Below, in pieces: positions 33,744 to 39,396 of a stretch of DNA of 39,396 nucleotides. The stretch spans positions 1-39,396 of the forward strand of contig JAIQFZ010000048.1 in assembly GCA_020073015.1 (NCBI GenBank). The letters are read 5' to 3'. The DNA comes from Terriglobia bacterium. Its GTDB lineage: Bacteria; Acidobacteriota; Terriglobia; Terriglobales; Acidobacteriaceae. A program made the position numbers and the translations under genes. Position 1 is the first letter of the stretch. Every line of letters starts with the position of its first letter. The notes below the pieces were generated by a model. The model was given only the letters and a program-made list of their open reading frames with translations, had not been told where the DNA came from and did no database searches.

Positions 33744-35068
33744 AACGGCTCCTGATCGCCGACGACGATGCCGGGATGCGAGCTGCCCTCGAGACCCGCT
33801 TCCTCCGCCGGGGCTGGCTGGTCGACGTGGCCGTGAATGGCGCCGACGCGTTGGCCAAATTTCGCGACCGGTTGCACACGCTGGTGATCACCGACGTGCG
33901 CATGCCCGGCCGGGACGGTTTCGAGCTGATGCGCGAGATTCAAAGCTCGTCGCCGCGCACCGCCGTGATCTTGCTGACCGCGTACGGCTGCGTACCCGAC
34001 GCGGTGGAGGCCATGCGCAATGGCGCCTGCGACTATCTGGTCAAGCCCGTTTGCTTCGAAAAACTGGAACTCGCAGTTGAGCAGGTTCTGCGACGCGCTC
34101 AGGAACAGAACAAGGAAACCGAATCGCTGGTCGGCCATTCCCCCGCCTGGCAGCAGGCGCTGGAGCGCGCGCGGCAAGCGGCGGCCACCGATGCCGACGT
34201 TCTGATCGAAGCCGAAAGCGGCACCGGCAAAGAGCTGGTCGCCCGCCTCATCCACCGCCTGAGTGGGCGGCGCGAAGGTCCCTTCGTGGCGCTAAATTGC
34301 ACGGCGTTTCCCGAAGCGCTGCTCGAAAGCGAACTGTTCGGACACGCCCGGGGCGCATTCACCGGCGCGGACGCTGCGCGGCCGGGCAAGTTTGAAATGG
34401 CGAGCGGCGGCACCCTGCTGCTCGATGAAGTCGGCGAGATGCCGCTTGCGCTCCAGCCTAAGCTCCTGCGCGCCCTCCAGGAACGCGAGTTCGACCGCCT
34501 CGGCTCGAACCAGACCGTACACGTCGATATTCGCGTGATCGCCACCACCAATTGCCCGCTCGAAGCCTCGGTTGCCGGCGGCCGGTTTCGCGCCGATCTC
34601 TACTACCGCTTAAACGTCATTCCCCTGGCTCTGCCGCCGCTCCGCGACCGCGCGGGCGACATTCCTGAGCTGGCGCAACACTTCGCGCAGCTTTACGGGT
34701 CGCCCGGTACCGAGCCTCGCCTGTCCCCGGATCTGCTGGCGCGTCTCGAGCAACACGCCTGGCCCGGCAACGTGCGCGAACTCGCGAACTTCGTGCGCCG
34801 AGCGGTGGCCTTGTCGCGCGGCGGAGAGATTGGCGTCGAGGCCTTCGAGCACGGAAAGATTTCGACAGGCACCGTGCTTCGGCCTCCGGAGTGGAAGGCA
34901 GGCCTTTCACTGGGCGAGATGGAGCGCCGGCTTTTTGCCATGACGCTCGAAGCGACTCACGGCAACCGCGCGCGCGCGGCCGAGTTGTTGGGCGTGAGCC
35001 AGCGCACCGTGCGCAATAAGATTCGCGAATATGGTTTTCCCCCAAGGAGCAACTATGTCCATGATTGA
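33740..35068 (+). CDS. FleR/FlrC-like sigma-54 response regulator
   Basis: 442 residues. Receiver domain with acidic pair D9/D10, phospho-Asp D52 in VITDVRMPG, T80 and K102. AAA+ domain with Walker A EAESGTGKE (158-165; the more usual first residue of this loop is Gly, here Ala), GAFTGA at 205-210, and GGTLLLDEVGEMP. The C-terminal Fis-type HTH (about 411-435) includes RARAAELLGVSQRTVRNKI. It is complete, unlike the activator at 31276. It overlaps the kinase gene (ATGA) and its 3' end overlaps flgB by 14 bp, so regulation and structural genes are transcribed together. Confidence 0.93.
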   Translation: MKRLLIADDDAGMRAALETRFLRRGWLVDVAVNGADALAKFRDRLHTLVITDVRMPGRDGFELMREIQSSSPRTAVILLTAYGCVPDAVEAMRNGACDYLVKPVCFEKLELAVEQVLRRAQEQNKETESLVGHSPAWQQALERARQAAATDADVLIEAESGTGKELVARLIHRLSGRREGPFVALNCTAFPEALLESELFGHARGAFTGADAARPGKFEMASGGTLLLDEVGEMPLALQPKLLRALQEREFDRLGSNQTVHVDIRVIATTNCPLEASVAGGRFRADLYYRLNVIPLALPPLRDRAGDIPELAQHFAQLYGSPGTEPRLSPDLLARLEQHAWPGNVRELANFVRRAVALSRGGEIGVEAFEHGKISTGTVLRPPEWKAGLSLGEMERRLFAMTLEATHGNRARAAELLGVSQRTVRNKIREYGFPPRSNYVHD

Positions 35069-35417
35069 AACCCCACTCATGCGTGGCCTGGCCCGAGCGC
35101 TCGATTTGAGCGCGTTCCGCCACCAACTGATTGCCTCCAACCTCGCCAACATCGACACGCCCGGATACCGCACGCGCGACCTTCGTACCTTTGCCGGTGA
35201 AATCGAGCAGGCCATGGCCGGCGAGCAGCTGTCGCACGCTCCGGCGGCCTACACCATGCGCGGGTTGCTGGAGCGTCCCGACGGCAACAACGTCAGCGTC
35301 GAGCGCGAATCGCTGCTCATGGCGGAGAACCAGTTGCGCTTTCAGGTGGCTGCGCAATTTCTGAAAGCAGAGTTCCATCGTCTTTCCACCGCCATCAATG
35401 GAGGAAGCGCGTCATGA
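35055..35417 (+). CDS. flgB: Flagellar proximal rod protein FlgB
   Basis: 120 residues from ATG 35055, supported by AAGGAG at 35044-35049 (the in-frame upstream GTG at 35031 would extend it into the preceding gene without need). The N-terminal rod signature LDLSAFRHQLIASNLANIDTPGYRTRD and the C-terminal VERESLLMAENQLRFQVAAQFLKAEF helix are typical. FlgB forms the most proximal rod ring above the MS ring. It overlaps the response-regulator gene upstream and flgC downstream (ATGA), implying translational coupling. Confidence 0.95.
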   Translation: MSMIETPLMRGLARALDLSAFRHQLIASNLANIDTPGYRTRDLRTFAGEIEQAMAGEQLSHAPAAYTMRGLLERPDGNNVSVERESLLMAENQLRFQVAAQFLKAEFHRLSTAINGGSAS

Positions 35418-35848
35418 ACCTGTTTGGAATGCTGGAACTGAGCGGCTCGGCGCTGGGCGCCGAACGCCAGCGTGCCGAAGTCGTCGCGAGCAACATGGCC
35501 AACGCCCAGACCACCCGCACCGCCGCTGGTGGTCCGTATCGCCGCCAGTTAGTGGTCTTCCAGGCGCAACGCGTGCCCCGATTTCAATTCGCGCTGGCGG
35601 GTCTGCAGCGGGAAACTTCTTCGGCCGTGCGCATCGCCGCCGTGGTCAACGATGCCCGTCCGCCGGTGTTGCGCTTTGAGCCCGGACATCCCGACGCCAA
35701 TGCGCAAGGCTACGTTGCGTATCCGCAGGTCGACCCGGTGGAAGAGATGACGGACCTGCTCGGAGCGGTGCGCGCCTACGAACTGAATGCGTCGGCCGTG
35801 CAAGCCACGAAAGGGATGATTCAACAGTCGCTGGACCTGTTGCGGTAG
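35414..35848 (+). CDS. flgC: Flagellar proximal rod protein FlgC
   Basis: 144 residues. N-terminal LFGMLELSGSALGAERQRAEVVASNMANAQTTRT matches the rod/hook family motif, and the C-terminus VDPVEEMTDLLGAVRAYELNASAVQATKGMIQQSLDLL is the classical FlgC ending. It assembles distal to FlgB in the rod. Start ATG 35414 overlaps the flgB stop by 4 bp. Length is normal. Confidence 0.96.
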   Translation: MNLFGMLELSGSALGAERQRAEVVASNMANAQTTRTAAGGPYRRQLVVFQAQRVPRFQFALAGLQRETSSAVRIAAVVNDARPPVLRFEPGHPDANAQGYVAYPQVDPVEEMTDLLGAVRAYELNASAVQATKGMIQQSLDLLR

Positions 35849-35876
35849 GGGAAAGATCCAGCAGGGAGGCTCGGTC

Positions 35877-36173
35877 ATGAACAATCCAATTTCTTCGATT
35901 CGCATTCTGCCCGCCGAGGTCGCCATGCCGCGCACCGGCGCTTCCGCGGAGGGCGGCAAGTTCCTCGAAACCTTGCAGCAGTCGATGGACGAAGTGGAAG
36001 GCGCACAGGGAGACGCCCAGAGCCAGGTCACGCAGTTGCTCAACGGCAAAGGGGCAGACCTGCACAGCGCGATGATCGCGGTCGAAAAAGCCGACCTCTC
36101 GTTTCAGCTGATGATGCAGGTCCGCAACAAGATCGTCCAGGCGTATCAGCAGGTTTCGAACATGCAGTTCTGA
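35877..36173 (+). CDS. fliE: Flagellar hook-basal body protein FliE
   Basis: 98 residues. After a variable N-terminus, the core GGKFLETLQQSMDEVEGAQGDAQ and KGADLHSAMIAVEKADLSFQLMMQVRNKIVQAYQQVSNMQF is the FliE family pattern. FliE links the MS ring (FliF) and the rod. ATG 35877 follows GGGAGG at 35864-35869. It comes 28 bp after flgC. Confidence 0.95.
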   Translation: MNNPISSIRILPAEVAMPRTGASAEGGKFLETLQQSMDEVEGAQGDAQSQVTQLLNGKGADLHSAMIAVEKADLSFQLMMQVRNKIVQAYQQVSNMQF

Positions 36174-36207
36174 TCCTGCGCGCAGAACGAGGAGCCACAA
36201 CACCTTG

Positions 36208-36282
36208 AACCGCAGAGAACGGAGAGTGCGCGGAGGAAAGCTAGGGATGAAAGTCTCAGCGCCCTCGGCGTTTTCTGCGGTT
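36208..36282. repeat. Dispersed inverted-repeat element inside the flagellar operon
   Basis: AACCGCAGAGAACGGAGAGT at the left and the rough reverse complement GCGCCCTCGGCGTTTTCTGC...GGTT at the right form 24-bp arms with about four mismatches. It fills most of the 132-bp gap between fliE and fliF without disrupting either gene, ending 24 bp before the fliF start. Confidence 0.75.
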
Positions 36283-36305
36283 AAACAGGCCGGGAGGCGC
36301 ACTGC

Positions 36306-37898
36306 GTGAGTCAGGGCCTCAATCAGATCCAGGAATTCCTGCGCGGGCTGAGCCTGCGGCAGAAGCTTCTGCTTGCCGGTGGCGCCGCCGCGGTTGCCCT
36401 CACCCTGTGGCTTTTCGTCACGCTTCTCGACAAGGGCAAGTACGTCACGCTCTATTCGGGGCTCAAGCCGCAGGACGCGCAGTCGCTGGCGAGCCGCCTG
36501 GCGGCGAAAAACATCCCCTACGAAATATCCACCGATGGCGCGAGCGTTCTGGTTCCCACGGAAAACCTCGATGCCGCCCGCCTCGAAACCGCCTCGCAGG
36601 GGTTGCCGCGCAATGCCCGGCTCGGCTTCGAACTGTTCGACACGCCGAATTGGGCCGGCTCGGACTTCAGCGAGAAAGTCAACTACCAGCGTGCCCTCGA
36701 AGGCGAACTTGAGCGCACATTGCAAACTCTGACGGAGGTCGAGGCGGTACGCGTCCACCTGGTTCTGCCGCGCGAGTCGCTGTTCAGCGAGCAGGAGCAC
36801 GAAGCCAAAGCCGCCGTCATCGTAAAAACCCGCGGCGGCACGCTCTCCCGCGAAGCGCAGCAGGCGATTCCGCAACTGGTTGCGAGCGCGGTCGACCGCT
36901 TGCGCCCTGACAATGTCACGGTGGTCGACGCCGAAACCGCGACACCTTTCCTGCCGCGCCGCGGGCCGGGCGGGCGCGTTTCCTTCGATTCCGACGAGGA
37001 ACTCGCCGCCGCTGCTGTGCACGCCATTGAACCAGTCGTCGGCGCCGACCACGTCCGCGCCAGCGTGCACGTCGACTACGACCTGAGCAGCAGCGAAGAC
37101 ACGTCCGAAATCTACGATCCGAAGGCGACCACGGCCCTGACCCAGCAGCATTCCGAGGAGCAGGCCGGAGGCGCCAACCCAGCCGGGGTTCCGGGCACGG
37201 CCAGCAACGTGCCTGGGAGCGCCGCGCCCACGCCCACGGTTCTTTCCACGCTCGATAACCAGTCGTCGAAAACGGATAGCACGACCTTTGCCGTCAGCAA
37301 GAACATCCGGCACGTCACGCAGCCGGCGGGCCGCGTGCACCGCATCACTGCCTCCGTGCTGGTCGACGACGCGGCCGATGCAAAACAGGAAAATGGCAAG
37401 AGCACGACCGTCCGCCGCAAGCGTACGGCCGAAGAAATGGGGGCGATCGAGAAACTCGCGCGCGCCGCCATCGGCGTCGACGATCAGCGTGGCGACCTGC
37501 TGGCTGTCGAAAATCTCTCCTTTCAAAGCACGCCTGTTGAGACGCTGGCGGGGCCGGGCAAGTGGGACAGAATTCGTCTCCTCCTCCAGCAGTGGGCCGG
37601 GGCGTTGCGTTATGTGGGAATCACGCTGTTATTCCTGATCGTGTACGCACTGGTCCTGCGCCCGGTAAAGAAGCAGGCCATCGCCGCCTTCAAGCAGCTG
37701 CCCGCTCAACTGGCGCAGCCCTTGGGAGCCGGAGCAGCCGCGGGAGGCGTTCTGGGGAACATCGAACTCCCGCCGGGCAGTGAGGAAGCCAAACGAGCCG
37801 GGCTCCTCAAGAAGGAATTAGCTGACAGGATCAAGACCGAACCAGCGGCCGCCAGCCACCTGGTTCAGACCTGGATTCGCGACCAGAAAACGAAATAG
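36306..37898 (+). CDS. fliF: Flagellar MS-ring protein FliF
   Basis: 530 residues from GTG 36306, with GGGAGG at 36290-36295. Helix 1 at about 20-42 (KLLLAGGAAAVALTLWLFVTLL), ring-building motifs including VTLYSGLKPQDAQSLASRL, ARLGFELFDTPNWAGSDFSE, YQRALEGELERTLQTL and VRVHLVLPRESLFSEQE, a low-complexity Ala/Gly/Pro loop, and helix 2 (LRYVGITLLFLIVYALVLRPVKK). The C-terminal cytoplasmic tail (KTEPAAASHLVQTWIRDQ) is the FliG-binding segment. FliF forms the base ring of the flagellar motor and export gate housing in the inner membrane. fliG follows after 21 bp. Confidence 0.96.
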   Translation: MSQGLNQIQEFLRGLSLRQKLLLAGGAAAVALTLWLFVTLLDKGKYVTLYSGLKPQDAQSLASRLAAKNIPYEISTDGASVLVPTENLDAARLETASQGLPRNARLGFELFDTPNWAGSDFSEKVNYQRALEGELERTLQTLTEVEAVRVHLVLPRESLFSEQEHEAKAAVIVKTRGGTLSREAQQAIPQLVASAVDRLRPDNVTVVDAETATPFLPRRGPGGRVSFDSDEELAAAAVHAIEPVVGADHVRASVHVDYDLSSSEDTSEIYDPKATTALTQQHSEEQAGGANPAGVPGTASNVPGSAAPTPTVLSTLDNQSSKTDSTTFAVSKNIRHVTQPAGRVHRITASVLVDDAADAKQENGKSTTVRRKRTAEEMGAIEKLARAAIGVDDQRGDLLAVENLSFQSTPVETLAGPGKWDRIRLLLQQWAGALRYVGITLLFLIVYALVLRPVKKQAIAAFKQLPAQLAQPLGAGAAAGGVLGNIELPPGSEEAKRAGLLKKELADRIKTEPAAASHLVQTWIRDQKTK

Positions 37899-37919
37899 TG
37901 CCACCCTCGATCACACCCA

Positions 37920-38237
37920 ATGTCCGCCCAGCTTCCCAACCCGGGCCTCCAGAAAGCCGCCATTCTCATGGTGCTGCTCGGAGAAGAAGCAGCCAGCAAC
38001 ATCTATCGCAACCTCTCCGAGGCCGACGTGCAGCGCCTCACGCAGCGCATTGCGGAACTGGAACGCGTGAAACCTGAGGCCGCTCTCTCCGTGCTCGAGG
38101 AATACCACCAGCTCATTCTGACGCAGAGCTACCTGGCCGAAGGTGGGCCGGAATACGCGCAGAAGCTGCTGGTCAAAGCGTTTGGGGAAGAGGGCGCGAA
38201 ACAGCTGCTCGACCAGGTTTCCAAGCGATGGAGATGA
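37920..38237 (+). CDS. fliG: Flagellar motor switch protein FliG, N-terminal part (split gene)
   Basis: 105 residues with the FliG N-domain that binds FliF: LQKAAILMVLLGEEAASNIY, LTQRIAELERVKPEAALSVL and GGPEYAQKLLVKAFGEEGAKQLLDQVSK. The frame then goes astray (RWR, stop TGA 38235-38237), whereas the rest of FliG is in the -1 frame from 38228. Adding one G to AAGCGATGG (near 38226) would restore a single 338-codon gene reading ...VSKAMEMSVVQ.... So this is either a one-base frameshift (mutation or sequence error) or a truly split gene, cut at the N/M domain boundary. No ribosome site precedes ATG 37920. Confidence 0.88.
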   Translation: MSAQLPNPGLQKAAILMVLLGEEAASNIYRNLSEADVQRLTQRIAELERVKPEAALSVLEEYHQLILTQSYLAEGGPEYAQKLLVKAFGEEGAKQLLDQVSKRWR

Positions 38238-38935
38238 GCGTCGTGCAGTTGGAGAGCCTGCAGAAAGCCGACCCGCAGCAACTCGCCAAATTTCTGGAGA
38301 CCGAGCATCCCCAGACCATCGCTCTCATCCTTGCCCACCTGCATGCCCGTCAGGCCTCCGCCTTGTTGCTGCGTCTGCCCGAGGAGATTCGTGGGGAAAC
38401 CGTCAAGCGGCTCGCGCAGCTGCGCCAGTTCTCTCCCGAAGTCGCCCAGAAGGTTTCACTCGCTTTGCACAAGCGCCTGGAGTCGCTGGGCGAACAGAGC
38501 CGCCGCGCCTACGCGGGCATCAAAGGCGCCGCCGACCTGCTCAATCAACTGGATCCGAATGCGAGCAAGGCGATTCTGGAGAGCATCGAGCAGGAGGACC
38601 CCAAGATGGCGCTCGGGATCCGCAATCTCATGTTCACCTTCGAAGACTTGATGGGTGTGCCGGAAACGGGCATCCGCGAACTCCTCGGACAGCTCGACAA
38701 GAAGACACTGGCTATGGCTCTGCGCGGCGCCTCCGAGGAACTCAAGAACCTGATCTTCAAGTCCATGTCGACGCGCGCGGTCGATATGCTGAAAGAGGAC
38801 ATGGAAGTGCTGGGGCCGGTGCGCACCAAAGACGTCCACCAGGCGCAGCACGAAATCGTCGAGGTGGCCCGCAAGCTCGAGGCCGAAGGCAAACTCGTGT
38901 TGAGCGCGGAGGCGCAGGATGAGTACGTCGTCTAG
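38228..38935 (+). CDS. fliG: Flagellar motor switch protein FliG, middle and C-terminal parts (split gene)
   Basis: 235 residues with the FliG middle domain, including the EHPQ motif (residues 26-29) and LAHLHARQASALLLRLPEEI, and the C-terminal torque domain (FTFEDLMGVPETGIRELLGQ, LAMALRGASEELKNLIFKSM) that contacts MotA and FliM. Possible starts are ATG 38228 or ATG 38234; the latter overlaps the TGA of the first frame as ATGA, the same arrangement seen at fleS-fleR and flgB-flgC here, so coupled translation is physically possible. The domain is complete. See the preceding entry for the frameshift alternative. Confidence 0.88.
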   Translation: MEMSVVQLESLQKADPQQLAKFLETEHPQTIALILAHLHARQASALLLRLPEEIRGETVKRLAQLRQFSPEVAQKVSLALHKRLESLGEQSRRAYAGIKGAADLLNQLDPNASKAILESIEQEDPKMALGIRNLMFTFEDLMGVPETGIRELLGQLDKKTLAMALRGASEELKNLIFKSMSTRAVDMLKEDMEVLGPVRTKDVHQAQHEIVEVARKLEAEGKLVLSAEAQDEYVV

Positions 38936-39396
38936 CGCCGCCCAGCGCCAGCCCATCTCCGAAGCCTCGCCCTTCCCCTACGCGGAAGCGGAACTTGCAA
39001 GCGGCGCTGCAACGCCCGCAGGCGGCAACCCCCAAACCGCGGAAGAACAAAGCCGCACCCTGCAAGCCGCCGCCTTCGAGCAGGGCCGTCAAGCCGCCCA
39101 ACAGCAGCTCCGCGCCGAACTTGAGTCCGCGCTCGCCAAGAATCGCCAGCAAATCACTGGCGTCCTCCAGCAATTCGCCGTCGAACGCCAAAATTACTAT
39201 CGGAGTGTCGAAGGCGAAATCGTGCAACTTGCGCTCGCCAGCGCCCGCAAGATTCTGCATCGCGAAACGCAGCTCGACCCGCGGGCCCTCGCCGGCATCG
39301 TGCGGGTCACGCTCGAGAAACTCGAAGCCGGCACCACCGTCCATTTGCACGTCAACCCGAAAGAAACCGCCGACTGGCGCCACTATTTCGCTTGCC
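38919..39396 (+). CDS. fliH: Flagellar export regulator FliH, N-terminal part (cut by window edge)
   Basis: ATG 38919 with GGAGG at 38908-38912 opens a frame that stays open to the window end (159 codons). It overlaps the fliG stop region in another frame. The first 45 residues are Pro/Ala/Gln-rich, followed by a Q/A/E-rich helical part (AAFEQGRQAAQQQLRAELES) and then VERQNYYRSVEGEIVQLALASARKILHRE, the conserved FliH/YscL segment, and LVxVTLEKL-type core. FliH binds the ATPase FliI and controls it at the export gate. The remainder lies beyond the window. Confidence 0.88.
   Translation, partial: MSTSSSAAQRQPISEASPFPYAEAELASGAATPAGGNPQTAEEQSRTLQAAAFEQGRQAAQQQLRAELESALAKNRQQITGVLQQFAVERQNYYRSVEGEIVQLALASARKILHRETQLDPRALAGIVRVTLEKLEAGTTVHLHVNPKETADWRHYFAC

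Noticed and set aside
183-36282. CRISPR array or phage attachment repeats
   Set aside because: The repeats are dispersed singly, differ in sequence, have no regular spacers, and no cas, integrase or phage gene is present.
35646-37526. A 626-codon open frame on the - strand opposite flgC, fliE and fliF
   Set aside because: It is antisense to clearly coding flagellar genes; long opposite-strand frames are expected in GC-rich codon usage. The translation is low in hydrophobic pattern and rich in Arg/Gly/Gln without domain motifs. The same reasoning removes the long - frames over the kinase, secD and clpB.
38215-38237. Programmed -1 ribosomal frameshift in fliG
   Set aside because: No slippery X-XXY-YYZ heptamer in the reading frame and no clear downstream pseudoknot; a one-base deletion or coupled restart explains the data more simply.

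Overview
The window looks like a chromosomal segment from a member of the Acidobacteriota, probably class Terriglobia. This is inferred from high GC with frequent TTG and GTG starts, a Ser/Thr kinase fused to a PD40/TolB-like propeller, DUF4440 proteins, a HAF-type repeat protein, a tonB-exbB-exbD-exbD-TPR lipoprotein operon, and many dispersed palindromic repeats. I see no rRNA, tRNA, CRISPR array, transposase or phage gene. Almost all genes lie on the + strand. The exceptions are a TSUP permease, a HAF-like secreted protein and two related small membrane proteins, one of them broken.

Layout. 1-5.9 kb: tail of a DUF4440 protein, TSUP permease (-), secreted repeat protein (-), a TetR regulator with palindromes in its divergent promoter, and the kinase/PD40 receptor. 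6-9.8 kb: membrane 4Fe-4S protein, coiled-coil/zinc-ribbon protein with an extra C-terminal region, and a Tat-signal HisC-like aminotransferase. 10-15 kb: an rlmI-like methyltransferase and an hsp20, each broken by an internal deletion with frameshift, then a small membrane protein and clpB. 15-20 kb: nonsense-mutated membrane protein, PilT-type ATPase, intact paralogue of the broken membrane protein, secreted amidohydrolase, and tgt carrying a 46-codon repeat-derived insert. 20-24 kb: yajC-secD-secF, which with tgt forms the familiar tgt-yajC-secDF order. 23.7-27.4 kb: TonB energy transduction operon ending at a clear terminator. 27.6-31.1 kb: biotin carboxylase and biotin carrier, a secreted DUF4440 protein and a membrane-anchored protein. 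31.3 kb to the end: flagellar regulation (two sigma-54 activators, the first without an HTH, and a FleS-like kinase) followed by flgB-flgC-fliE-fliF-fliG-fliH, with fliG split into two overlapping frames.

The unifying signal is the dispersed repeats: short tandem hairpins often bounded by terminal inverted repeats. They fill most intergenic gaps, and copies lie inside the tgt and clpB reading frames. Together with four disrupted genes (rlmI-like, hsp20, the membrane protein and fliG) they suggest either an actively remodelled genome or local assembly errors. Read-level checks would separate the two.
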